NCBI RefSeq assembly: GCF_026745355.1
Contig: NC_079208.1
Span: 57,519,892-57,583,891, forward strand
Direction of reading: 5' to 3'
DNA from: Beta vulgaris subsp. vulgaris
Lineage: Eukaryota; Streptophyta; Magnoliopsida; Caryophyllales; Amaranthaceae
DNA length: 64,000 nt
Shown: one piece after another, positions 52,424 through 64,000 of the stretch
Numbering within the stretch: position 1 is the first letter of the stretch
How the letters are laid out: each line of letters begins with the position of its first letter
Made by a program: the position numbers and the translations under genes
Notes under the pieces: model-generated
The model's input: only the letters and a program-made list of their open reading frames with translations
Databases searched by the model: none
Told to the model about the DNA's origin: nothing

Positions 52424-53380
52424 ATTAAATAGTTTAGGTGGTTAAAAAAGTGTACGTACTGTTAAATGTGAAATTAGCTAAAACGGTCTTAATTGACAAC
52501 ACTAATCATGTGACTGAAAACAAGGCATTTTAATTTATTGGATGTTTATATGAATGAATTTTAAGTATTTTTGCTAACTTGTTCATGTTATATGTTATAC
52601 AAGGAACGAGAATTTGCAGTTTAGGCCATGAGATACAGGAGTGGTACTGCATGAGAAATGTACAATAATGATAAAAGCCTTATGTTAGGGAAAGAATTGA
52701 TCATATATAAAGTTTTAGACACAAAATTTTCTGTTGGAAAAAGCTATTAGTTTTTAAAATTAATTTTTTGGAAAAATGCTGGCAAATAATTTTGAATTGT
52801 TGTTTTTGAATAATGTTATACATATATATATAAGAGTTTTTTGTCAGACATAACCTTTTAAAAGTGTCATTTTGTGAGAAACAACTTTACAAATTTTTTT
52901 TGTGAAAACAACCTTTAAACTCTATTTTCTTGTCAGATCATACCCTTTGACCATTTTCCAGCATTGACTTGATTTTTCCGGCGAAGACTTTTTTGTTTTA
53001 CCTCCCTCCCTCTCTTTTTCCTGTCTCTTTTGAACGGTTACACTTTGTCCTTTTGTGGTCAAAATTAGAAACTTTGACAATTAAATTCTCACCATTAATT
53101 ATTGAGTGAGATTTTATTAGATTCATTTCACGTATATTTTTTTTAATATGAACTTTTTTATGCAAGTATCCAAAAAAATAAAGGAGAAGCTAGAAGAGTG
53201 AATGACAGATAATAATGTGAAACATTTCCTTGGGAAAAAAATACATACATACATCATTACAGAATACAGGAAGCTAGAACTTAAGACTGAAAAATACAGA
53301 CTCCAGGACTTAGAATTATAATTATGCACCACGGCTTTTACTAATCTGGGTAGTTATTCCAGAAGATGTTCTTTCAATCA
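52424..53380. other. Intergenic region between pTAC16-like gene and glycosyltransferase
   Basis: AT-rich sequence holding the glycosyltransferase promoter (right of 52423 on the minus strand) and the pTAC16-like 3' end. No further gene or clear transposon is seen. Confidence 0.5.
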
Positions 53381-56197
53381 TCAGACATCATCAACATAGA
53401 TAGTCTCTTGCTTGAATAAACCGCCCAAAATGTTTCTTACTTCTTTCTTTGATTCTTTCTCCTTAGGTTTTTCCACTGCTGGTGCAGGGTTTGCTTTTGA
53501 TCTTGATCTTGGCTTTGGAGTATTTTGTTTCGTCACAGCTTTTTGAGGAGCCAAATTCCGGGCCTTTTCTTGTCCTCTGACCGTAGCAATCTGAATTTTG
53601 GGGACCTCTATATTAGAATTTTTGACAGCACTAGAAAGCTGAGAGCCAAAATTTTCCCAGGAAAGTCCTGAGCTCATGTCTTTTGCTTTGGTTAGTAAGC
53701 TATCCAATGAAGCCCCTGCTTTGTCTGCCTTCTCTTTAGCATCCTCAGCTAGACTAGTAGCTCGCGCTTCTTGCTCTGCCAACTTCTTCACTTCTTCTTC
53801 GAGCTTCTTTGTAGCCTCAGCTGCTTCACGGGCTTGCTCAGCTGCTTTTATGGCTGCTTCTTCTGCTTGTGCTCGCGCAATAGTTTCTGCATATTCTTTC
53901 CTTCTTCTGTCCTCAGGAATGGCACTAAAAATGCAAGTGTTATTTAGCATATGCACTGTTTGAATGCAACAGAATTGACTATGTACAACTGCTTGTTTGT
54001 ACTACTGAATGCAATACCTGAAGAGTTCTTCCAGAGGCTTTGATGCAGCTGATGGATCTGTGTATACTTCTACTACCTGAAGAATGACGGGGAAAAAGGG
54101 AAAATGTTTAGCTATTCACATGATTGAGGTACAACTCACCTTGAGTTGAACTAAGAAAATATTCAAAAACAGATTGTACACAAGTCATGCAAACGAAAAT
54201 AGTCTTAGTGATATAGTGATGTTGAAATCCAGGCATCTAAAGTACTTCAAATAGATAAAAAAAAAATGGCATTCTTAAGTGAATCTTCCCTTTTGACATC
54301 ATTATGAAGTTAATATTGATGCTCGAATCTCCTACTTTGACATCAATAAATCTAGTTTTGTTCACATATTTCATAGTTCAGTTTGTTTTGAACATGTTCT
54401 TACTTCATTGCATTTCCGTTTGATGATTTATAGTCCAGTATACTCTTATTCAGTTTGACCTAAACAATGTACATACATCAATGAGTATCAAATTTCGGAA
54501 AATGCTATATATTAGTGTTGAATCATGTTACAGGAAAGTATTATGTTTGAAAAACATCATTGTTCAGAATGATAAACTTACCTTGTCTTCTGCTACTGCT
54601 GTATTTGAGAAGATACCTGCCACCAAATCAGCCATCTGTGACCTTGCTATCTGTACATTGAGGTACTACAAATTAAAAACCTTCAAAAAAAAAAAGGACA
54701 CCACAATAACATTTGCAAAGTAATTAATCAATTTTTTTTTAACAATTTTTTGCATACATTACATTACTTTGTAGTCGTTTGTGTCAGCATTCCCTTCTGC
54801 AGCCACAACAACATTGTAAGAACTCTCAGGTGAAAAATCATCAGTTAACAATGTTCTGATCAACGTGTATCTGACATCTGTTTGAACGACCCTCTCCAAG
54901 AACTCGGTAATAGTCAATGCCTGAGATCGCGAGAAAATGTTATTGAAGAAGGAGGATATCCCATCTAGTACATTATTGGTCGAGACATTTGGTGAATCAT
55001 CGTAGATGATTGCTACATGGCCTACACCAGCAAGTTGAGCTGCTTCAACTACTAGAAGAGCATCTGCTGTAGAGACCTCTTTGTTGGGGCCGTTCTCTGT
55101 AGAACTAATGGTAACTACCACCTTTCCCGCATTCCCTATTGCTTTTGCAATTGATTCTGCATCATTGAACATGGATTCCACAGCATTCAAGCGTTTCAAT
55201 TCTTCCTTCGATATGATCTGCCAACTATCTCAATGTAAGTAAACAGCATAATTTCCTTCCTCTGTATAAAATTATCATGAACTATTTTTGTTGATAACAT
55301 TCTTAATTGTATATCAATCACAATATTCTATATTGAAATCATAATATCAGTTATATCACCATATTGATATAGCTATTAAATTACGGTTTTACTTCACTTT
55401 TGATATAATTGTAAAGTGTTGAGAATAATTGTGTTAACCTGTCGTAGGTTAACCTGGCATTCTCAATATTTATAATGTTTATAATACAGACCTATGACTA
55501 GTAAAATACCATTCTACCCTTGACAATATAATATTATCTCTTTACATATAATATTATCCAATGATAATGTACTGCGTGCAACAGTTATGATTCAATATAC
55601 AGCATTTGTTGTTTCTATATAATTGAAACATGGTATAAACAAGAAGTACCCACATCAGTTATTCCTCGATGCAACATGCATTATGATCACTCAGTAACCT
55701 ACAATAACTGAAGCATTGAAAAGAGAAGAACATGGTTAGATAACAACCTTATAATCTGAGGCAAATCGAGCTAATTCTTGGGCAGCACCAAGGTCCGGGA
55801 CACCTGCTCGGACCTTGAACCCCTGCCGCAAGAGCTTCTGAGCAATGCGTACACCAGCCTGCCCAGTGGCACCAGCCACGAAAACCGTTCCAGCATCTTT
55901 CTGCTTACCAGAGCTCACCAAGCCAGGAGTATTACTGACTATTGGAATAAGTGACTTAACATTAACATCAGATATCTTACTCCAGTCAAACTGAAAGGGG
56001 TTATTGTTATTCTTCTTAACTTGGCCTTCATCTTCAGATGATATATCATCAGCAGACGGTTTTCGTAGTCGAAACGATGAAAATGGCCCTGCATTCTTAG
56101 CAAAAACAGTAAGCTGCCTTGGTTTCTTAGAAACCAGTAGCCTAGAATGAGGTGTAGTAGTTAACAGAAATGAATTGGAAGTTACACTATGTGCCAT
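53381..56197 (-). CDS. Plastid NAD(P)-binding Rossmann protein, pTAC16-like
   Basis: Five exons on the minus strand, 56197-55748, 55217-54768, 54650-54582, 54076-54018 and 53924-53381, join in frame to 523 residues. The N-terminus MAHSVTSNSFLLTTT is a typical plastid transit peptide. GATGQAG at 109-115 begins an atypical SDR/NmrA-like Rossmann fold, followed by ADALLVVEAAQLAGV and ALTITEFLERVV. The C-terminal third is an Ala/Glu/Lys-rich coiled coil (about residues 345-400) and then a basic, Pro-rich tail ending IYVDDV. This order and length fit Arabidopsis pTAC16 (At3g46780, about 510 residues), a plastid nucleoid and thylakoid-associated protein. Its role there is structural or regulatory in the transcriptionally active chromosome; enzymatic activity is not established. 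Exons 3 and 4 are short and placed by frame. Confidence 0.88.
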
Positions 56198-56199
56198 AG

Positions 56200-56624
56200 G
56201 ATTAGCAAAAATTTAAAAATGAATTTTAGTGTTTTGTGATCAAAGTTTGGCTCTCAATTGATCCATTTCAATTTACCCATTTTTGTGATTTTTCTGTTTG
56301 TGCAAAACACAAGCAGAAACCAGAAGACAATCATCTTCTCTGCTTATCTTTATCCAATTAACATCAGCCACGAAAACACTATCTACAACATAAAGATGAC
56401 CACTAAGTTTTGAGATGGTACAATCTTATGGGTCAGGATATAGAGAAAAATGACAAGTTTTAGTCCACTTATATCCAGATATTAAATACTAACATACCCT
56501 TCTGACTTTGTGAGGGGGGAAATAAAGAAACATATGGTTAAAAACGGTGAACAGATTGCTAAGAGAGAAATTTAGGTGGGGCCTACGCAACTAAAATTAT
56601 TTAATACCCTTTGTTAATAAACAG
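56200..56624. other. Upstream region of the pTAC16-like gene
   Basis: This non-coding sequence must contain the promoter of the minus-strand pTAC16-like gene. No convincing TATA box was pinned down. Confidence 0.4.
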
Positions 56625-56873
56625 TACTCCCTCTGTTTTTTTTATCATTCCTACTTTTCTGTGCACGTCTTCTAATGCACATATTTAAACTCAAATATCT
56701 TTCAGTATATATTAGTAAAAATTATAACGATTGAATATTAATAATGTACTAATTGAGACGAATCAAACAAGACCCCACATGACTATATTTTTTCTTAGTT
56801 GAGAAGATTCTCTCTAAGTATGAATAGTGCCAAGATTCCAAGTGAGAAAGATAAAAAAAAAACAGAGAGAGTA
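56625..56873. mobile_element. Stowaway-like MITE
   Basis: The ends TACTCCCTCTGTTTTTTTTA and AAAAAAACAGAGAGAGTA are inverted repeats. Interior words (TTAGTAAAAATTATAA, GACGAATCAAACAAGACCCC) resemble those inside the GATCTG MITEs at 28857 and 34816. Confidence 0.7.
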
Positions 56874-56874
56874 A

Positions 56875-58200
56875 TTGGTTAGGCTCTCAACAAATATAAA
56901 TTTAGTAAAAATAAGTTAAACAGCAATGATGAGATATGTTCAGCAATAATGAGTTAAATTCGGTAAAAATAACTTAAAGTAAAGATAAATGAAGTTCAAC
57001 AAGGTTAAGTTGAGTAAAAATAAGTTCAGCAAATACAAGTTAGCAAAAATAAGTTAAGTTAACCAAAAATAAGGCAAAGAGAATAAAGCCTCAGTCCTCT
57101 TTAATAATGAAAGCAAAAGAAAAATAAAGCTTTTTTTCTAGTTGGAAAGATAAGGTTCCCTTGAAAAGGAAAAAGATTAAGGATATGTCAAATATTTTAC
57201 TGGTGGATCATAATGTGTTAATTTAAATTTGAATCAATAAAGGTGGACTATAGTAATAGTAATAGAGTGGTAAAGTATGGTAGAGAAAATTCTGATTCAA
57301 TTTTATTTGGTCCAATTTTTTATTTGTTTGGTTGTACGAGATGCATATGTGGCGAATGAACGGTTATATTCGATTTAGGATCTCATTTGAGTCATGTACT
57401 CATGTTCTGAGTGATGATATCCACTTGATCTGGAGATTACGTAAAAATCAGGTCAAGCTAGTTTCAATTTTACTATTTTTTTGTTCATTGATAGAATAAC
57501 ATACTAATATGTTTTGAATCATTAATGTATATATTAATGTGATCAAATTATTATTTAATATTATAATATTAGTTATAACATATAATAACGGCTTTTTGCT
57601 TCAGTTTTGAATTATTGTTCTAATTATGTGCGAATTTGATGGATTATTGAGTTCGAAAAATTGGTTGATAATTATTAATCTTTTAGAAATATTTGATTAA
57701 TCTAAAATTTGATAATTAAATATTTGTAAATGGTTGCCATGGTTATTTTTCAAAAATTAAATGAAATTTTTGGTTAATATTAGATGACTTTATTGTTTAT
57801 AATCTTTAATTATTGTGAAAATTAGGATAGTTTGACGAAAATAAGCAAAGATCCATTTTGGATCCGTTTAGGATCTGGATCCCTAGAATCCATACGAATA
57901 TGGATCTAGATCTTCATTCTTATTACCCAATGGATACGAGTAGGATCTAAATCCTTGCCTAAAAAACAAATCTAGATCTGGATTCTAGAAGATTCTGTCC
58001 AAATTCTACCCATTGCCATCTCTACTCATAAGGCTGAGCTGCCTACTTATAAGCTGGTCTTAACGCATGTAAATGAACAATATGAGAAAAAATCAAGAAC
58101 ATGCATAAAATTGTAAAAGTCAGCCCTACAATAGACATTGAGAAGCAATTGTTTGCTCCTCCGATTGTTTGACAGTTAGAGGCACAGACTAAAACTCAGG
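56875..58200. other. Intergenic DNA
   Basis: At 56890-57085 AAAATAAGTTA and AGCAAAAATAAG words repeat irregularly. The segment 57850-58024 is rich in GGATCT words and ends ATTCTACCCATTGCCATCTC, which resembles one end of a hAT-like MITE; its other end was not found. Confidence 0.4.
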
Positions 58201-58202
58201 CT

Positions 58203-58451
58203 TCAATTCATATGCATACCTCTGACTTCACGCTCACTAAGATGCGCCATTTTCCCCTCTAATTTTTCCGATCGCAGAACGTTATCAGCTTCAGATTCCA
58301 AATAATCACTGGCAGCAATTAGCTCACCATCAAATTCCAAATCTGCTTGAATTCTGAGCGAGGAATACTTATCGCCATTCTTTTCGTTTCGCAAAGCAGT
58401 AAATTCCAAACACGCTACGCTAAGGTTGCAAACTAGAATAATGTGTACCAC
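58203..58451 (-). other. Unassigned ORF with coding-like composition
   Basis: An 82-residue minus-strand frame contains ASDYLESEADNVL and KMAHLSEREVRG. The balanced, acidic composition and a possible splice donor (GTATGC after EVR) suggest a real or former exon, perhaps starting at MAHLSEREV. I do not recognise a family, and no adjoining exon could be linked. It may be a gene fragment captured by a transposon. Confidence 0.25.
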
Positions 58452-58459
58452 ACCTTAAC

Positions 58460-61330
58460 AAGCCTATCACCATTATTAAACTTGATTTAGAGACATTGAT
58501 GAACGTTGATTGATTCGAACTCCTTTAGCTAAATGTGTTGGGTTAAGGTATTGAACGAACATAGAGCATTTTCGCTCAATACTCAACAGAACAATCTGAG
58601 AAATGCGATAACCAAAGATGAAAGATGTCAATGGCATAGGGCAACTATTAAGCCAGCGAGACTTGGAAGAATGCAAGCAGAAGAATGTTACGCACACACG
58701 TACATAGTGCAGAAACTGTCATTTTAACAGTATCACCTTAATGGCGTGCAAATGCTAGTATTACCTTACCTTTGTGGCTTCTCTTTTAATTTCTGAGCTG
58801 AACATGTAGAAACACAGCAACCACATACATCAACGACATTACTTCAACTTCAAAAACGCCACCTCCACCTACTACTTCACACTGACTTGCTCGTTTCTAA
58901 AGCCTTAATTTGTATTAGCTCTATGTCTTGCTTAGATTATCCGAAGATGATGTTTTCCAATGATGTCAGAACTTCAATTTATGTAACTAAGTTCACATTG
59001 TTTGCCAAACAATGAAATTGAATGCAATATTTCAAACTCGGCATTTGAAATTCAATATTCAATTCAAATTTTGAGTTCCCAAACGAAAACAAGATTAGGT
59101 TTACCCTTATTTCTTGCTCAATAGGATCATTTGGATCCGCTCTATTTCTAAGTTCAGATTGTTCTAGCCTTCTTTTCTAGACCAATAGGAATGTAGGATC
59201 AATGGATCCTCACTCTTTCCTTTCAGATATGCATGGCCGACCCCTATGATTGGCAGCAGAATAGAGGTACAATTCGATTCCAGGGATTCTGGCAAACGTG
59301 TATAACATCAGTCATAAAGTTACTAGAATTTAACGGCCGCCAAAGTTATATATATGCAAAGCAAATCAAAACTTCTGATGTGCACAGCGGTAAAATCCTT
59401 CAAGAGAACTTGACGTCACAGACATGTAGTGCAGTGATCAGATCCAGGCAAGAATAAGAAAATGTGATAGATTGTTATGGGTACTTGACAAAGACAACAA
59501 ATCATAAGTATCTCCCCAATGCACCGAATTAATTCCAGAAAACAAGCAATCGAATTCAAAGGTCATACAAGTTAGTATTATTTTCACTTAGCCGCATAAC
59601 ATTATATGATTATACTTCCTAAACAAGGGTCTATTTTTAATTTCACATGTAATCCATATCAGTATTTCTACCAATTGAAGCATACTAACATCAAGATGAG
59701 CCTGCTCCAAGAAGAATGAAGCAGGAAAGCCAAGGTAAAGACAAAAGTACTGTCAAAACAACCAGTACATTACACTTCATTTTGCTAGTGCATGCAAAAC
59801 CATGAGTAGAATGAAGCACAAAGGTCAAGATAACATTGACTTAATAACGTCAGACCAAACTTGAAACCACTTTGGAAGAGAAGTGGATCGTTTCTTAATC
59901 CAATACTAATTTCCTACATACCACGCACTACTATTCAGATAAGCTTAAACCAAACCAGCCAATAACAGTCATGAGGGACAGCATGAATATAAACCAAAAA
60001 GAGCTGAAACACAACCGAGGCCAGATTTAACCTGCAATGAATTCAATTTTTCCATACAATATTAAATTAGGGTCTTCTTTGAACAATAAGGCAACAATAG
60101 GCATGAGAGCTTACTAACCAGCAGACATAATCTGGCTGGGTCTTGCCAGTATCAACAATGAAAAAAAAAAACAAGATGGAAACAGCAACTAACTATGGCT
60201 TTTGGCCCAGACAGCCAAGATAACATCCATGAAGTTGCCAAGTCCAACTATAGGTGAAAGAGAAAACATGAACTAGCTAAGGTTCAAAGATAGATAGCAA
60301 ACCATTCTTATATCAAAAGCCAAAAACACGACATCAATCCTCGGAGCACTGCACTGTCCTTTGTGGTTGAAAACAATAACAAAGTTGACCCAGAAAGCAA
60401 TCCGAGAGCAATAGAGAGAAACAGCACATAAGCTTCATAATTTGTGACTGGCCAATTCGTTTATAATGCAGAGAACAGGAAAAAGAATGCAAGTTGCTAC
60501 ATATTGACAAAGAAAGACTGTTACCAGGACCTACCAGCTGTAGTAAGGTAGTTATACATATATGTATGCATCCTTACCAAGATCAGCAGAGGAGGCATCC
60601 AAAGCTAGCACCAGTCACAAAATTACAGTCCAAGAACACCTTTCAGCTGCCAATGATGCAAAAGTAAGATACACAACAGCAAAACGGATCTTAGATATAC
60701 ATTTCCAATGGATCATATTCACAGCCTATAGGTACACACATCTTCTCCCAAGAGACTGTCAAAGGACTGAAAATACTTCACCTGTTTTATGCTCATAAAG
60801 TTGACCAGCTCAGGTTCTCAACCACATCTAGTTGGAATATTCTGATCTATCAATTAACCAGAAAGCTGACTTAGTACTAAAATCAAAACCCATTGTGGCA
60901 TCATTAGGTATTACTTCCTCACGATACGGTGACAATCACAAGATTGGATTAGCATAGCTTTAGTAATTTGTTATTCACGATCACCATTAAGTAAACAAAC
61001 AACGACCACACAAACAGTTGTACTAGATGAGTGACACACAGAAATGATGCTCTTTGGACATTGTACAAATATAAGAAATCAGAAAATGGAAACAGTCATT
61101 ACCAGAGTATACAGCAGCAAGTCCTGCAAACAGTTGCAGTCAAGAGATAATCTCAGGAAATCCTCAACTATCCATTTCAACTGCCAGCAGCAAAACACAG
61201 ACCACATTAAAGATATATCGACTACATTTAGAGGATTAAAATATATAAAGTACACCGTAGCAGAAACAAAACAGAACCAAAACTAATTGTTCAGAGTTGC
61301 ATATAAGTAAACGGAAGTTCAGCAATATAT
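58460..61330. other. Intergenic DNA downstream of the SRRM1-like gene
   Basis: About 2.9 kb without a supported gene. The part nearest 61330 should include the 3' untranslated region of the SRRM1-like gene. Short ORFs on the plus strand (for example 60562-60798 and 61044-61286) show no family motif. Confidence 0.4.
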
Positions 61331-61332
61331 AT

Positions 61333-64000
61333 TTAACGACTAATGCCTTTCTTTGCTCTCAGTGACTCAAGAGCCCTTTCACGTAGCTCAATCTCAAGCT
61401 TCTTTTTTTGCGATTCCATCTCTCCTTCATCACTTGAATACTTCCTTGAACGACGTTCACCATTGGAAGCATTGACATCCTTCTCATTGTTTTCCACATC
61501 AGAAGACAAAGCATCAACATCTTTGGACTTTCGCCTTCGTTTACTAGCTCGCTTTTCCTCTTTCCTCTGACGCCTCCCCTCACGGCGCCTACGTCGCTCC
61601 TCTTTACGTAATTTCTTCTCTTCTTTCTTTTTTCTTTTAGCTTCCTTTCTATCCTCCATCTCAGATTCAGAACTAGAATCATCCGACGCTACCTCTCGTC
61701 GCCTTGACCTTCTATGCTTCCTCTTTTCAGAAACCGCTCTATGCTTCCCACTTTCCTCAGATCCAGAATCAGAATCGACACTAGGACTTCTGCGTTTTTT
61801 ATGTGGACTCACTAAGGAGTCAGACAAGGTGTTGTCCCTAACATCTTTCTGTTGGGAGTTTCTCGTCCTGTCCAACTTGGAAACATCCCCAGGATATAAT
61901 ACTTCAGACCTCTCACCCGACAGAGAACCTCTACGTGGTGAGTTTTTTGCAGCACGGACTTCCTTCAGAGAAGCCTCTTCACTGTAAACCAGTAGATAAT
62001 AGTATGAGGGGTTTCTTACAAAACAATGCAACCAAAATTGAATAATTCACATGACAGTAATATTACCTCAACATCTCAGCATCCTCCCGTCTTGCATCAG
62101 CAGTGTCACGATTTTGATAGCTGGCAGGCCGTTTAGGAGACTCCTTTCGCTTGCCACCGGATGAGCGTGCAGGTTTTCTTTCTTCTAACTTCAACTTATC
62201 CTCATACTCCCTATAGAACACCAATTTTGAAGTTCACCAGAAGTTTTCAGAAAGCAATTTATATAAAACTTTTTCTTAATTCTTAATTGAGCCCTTCCAA
62301 AGAAACTGAAAGACAATTGCTAATATTTGAAAAATTGAACCTGTCTTTTCGAGATCTCTCTTCACTTGATACTGGGCTGTCATGATGAACTATTTGGTCT
62401 CTCACTCTAGTAGGACTTCGACTTACATTAAGAGTAATTTTCTCCCCAGCTTTATTTCCAGAACTGCCATATGAGCTGGCCAACCTGCAAAAAGTGAAAC
62501 ACATGTTTCAATATTCTTTAAGATCCCCGCTAAATTTAACATTTTATTAATGAAAAATGAAGCCGGAGAACAACCTCGTATCTTCACCAGAGCTCCTAGT
62601 ACGGTTTTGTGGTGGCACCGCATAGGGAGACTTCTGTGGTGGAGGTGACATAGATGGCTCTTTTCTCTGTGAATGTTTTCTATTCGAATTATCTCTCTGG
62701 GGTGACAGTGAAATAAGGTGCTTACGTGCCATGATTGCAGGCTCCTGAATTCTGTAAGTTGCACAAAGTATAAGGTCTCAGAGCATAACTCTTCTCAAAA
62801 ACATCTTCACTCATTTTAAAAAACTCGGAAATAAAAAACAGTATTACATTTTCAAACAAAAAGAAAAACAGAACAGCATCCCCTCAAACTGCTAGATGAT
62901 TGACCTTCAGCATGTATAAGAAGGGAAGAGCTTAAAATGTAAGTAAAAATGCTGAAATGATGCTTAAAGATATAAAAAGTTCTCAACAAATTATTGATGC
63001 ATAATTCACCTGTTTCTTTCTCTGGGAGATCCACTGGGGGATTTCTGAAGCCCGGGTGATCTCATTTTAGCTGGTGAAGCAGAACTACGCCTGACGGGTG
63101 ACCCAGAACTTCGACTGGCAAGTGAAGGAGACCTGCTTGGAGATGCAGTTGGTGATCTCCTACGTGCTGGAACAGGTGACCTGCGCCGAACAGGAGATAG
63201 AGATCTATGCTCAACAGGAGATAGAGATCTACGTCCCCTTGGCAATGGGGGCCGATGTCGAGCAGGCGAAGGAGACCTCCGTCGAGCAGGAGATGGAGAC
63301 CTACGTTGAGCAGGAGATGGAGACCTACGTCGGACTGGATAGGAAGACCTTCTGACAGGAGATTGGAATCGACGTCGAATAGGAGAAGGAGGCCTACGCT
63401 GAACTGGAGATCTGGACCTCGGACTTGAAGTGGATCTCCTCCTACGACGGCGAACAGGAGAAGGGGATCGGTGTCGCCCAGGAGATGGTGATCGTCTACG
63501 CCAAGGAGAGGGTGAACGCCGCCGCCTAGGAGGAGACCGACGCCGTAAAGGTGACCGACGCCTTAAGGGAGAAGGTGACCGGCGCCTTAAGGGAGAAGGT
63601 GATGTACGCCTTAAGGGAGAAGGTGACCTCTTGGTTGGAGAAGGTGATAGGCGCCGAAGGGGTGACCGTGACCTTCTACGTACTGGGGAGCGAACTCTAC
63701 GCCTCATAGGAGATGGAGATCTATAACGCGTACGTGATGAAGATCGCCTTCTAGAATGAGACCTCCGTCTTGGAGATACGGACTGTCGGACAGACTGTCC
63801 CCTGGGACTGACAGATCTTCGGGGCGAACGGTGTCTCCTTTCAAGAGAAACTGATCGCTTTTTTTCCCTAGGAGAACCAGAGATGCTCCTTGAAATACTT
63901 CTTTCTCTATAAAGCATATAAAGCCAAATCAGTTGTGTAAATAAGTATTGAAATCTATGATGACTGCTCTTCTATATATGCATCAGCAATGATGCGTAGG
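61333..64000 (-). CDS. SR-rich splicing protein, SRRM1/PWI-type, 3' part
   Basis: Five downstream exons are visible: 63906-63010, 62751-62575, 62484-62341, 62210-62067 and 61981-61333. Their phases all fit (one base completes the codon at each start, two bases are left at each end but the last). They encode about 670 residues. The first visible exon is almost entirely RRRSPSP/RRSPSPARR repeats, about 300 residues. Then come QEPAIMARKHL, an acidic/basic region, an Arg/Lys/Glu coiled stretch (RKKKEEKKLRKEERRRRREG) and the C-terminus LESLRAKKGISR. This matches the plant homolog of the SRm160/SRRM1 splicing coactivator, At2g29210 in Arabidopsis, whose N-terminal PWI domain would lie beyond the right edge. 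It acts in the nucleus with SR proteins. The window truncates the 5' end. Confidence 0.85.

Noticed and set aside
53676..53963. Plus-strand Ser/Ala-rich ORF
   Set aside because: Antisense of the coiled-coil exon of the pTAC16-like gene.
63098..63726. Plus-strand ORFs rich in EGDRR and EQEME repeats
   Set aside because: They are the antisense shadow of the RS-repeat exon of the SRRM1-like gene.

Overview
This window is plant nuclear DNA: genes with GT-AG introns, plastid transit peptides, and dense plant-type transposons (Tat-lineage Gypsy, CACTA, Mutator-like, hAT, Harbinger-like and Stowaway-like MITEs, LINE, SINE). It is a eudicot; the SINE and MITE types make Caryophyllales plausible, but that is a guess. 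All recognisable host genes lie on the minus strand.

Layout. 1-1624: broken LINE running off the left edge. 3-9 kb: transposon-rich DNA, including a three-layer nest (solo LTR, CACTA element, second solo LTR) and a decayed plastid 23S rRNA fragment. 11.9-45.2 kb: a tandem cluster of tropinone-reductase-like short-chain dehydrogenase/reductase (SDR) genes. Copy A (11886-23303) and copy B (28550-33054) are near-identical five-exon genes with intact frames. Copy C (about 38450-39565) is a wrecked pseudogene. Copy D (42343-45196) is a longer, plastid-targeted paralog whose catalytic Tyr is replaced by Gln. Intron 3 of copy A carries a complete but internally deleted Tat-type Gypsy element (13601-20333) with an antisense ORF and two minisatellites.

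47.5-52.4 kb holds a three-exon DUF604/Fringe-like glycosyltransferase. 53.4-56.2 kb holds a five-exon plastid NAD(P)-binding protein resembling pTAC16. 61.3-63.9 kb holds the 3' part of an SR-rich, SRRM1-like splicing protein gene whose 5' end lies beyond the right edge. SDR genes close to an SRRM1/PWI-type gene recall the Arabidopsis At2g29xxx region, from memory.

The A/B duplication works as an internal clock. Several insertions in one copy have a readable empty site in the other, so the order of events can be reconstructed. I see no new multi-gene system. The most unusual points are the Tyr-to-Gln change in a transcribable-looking plastid SDR, the triple transposon nest with matching target duplications at each level, and the structure of the young Tat element. 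Splice junctions were placed by eye using GT-AG, frame continuity and paralog comparison.
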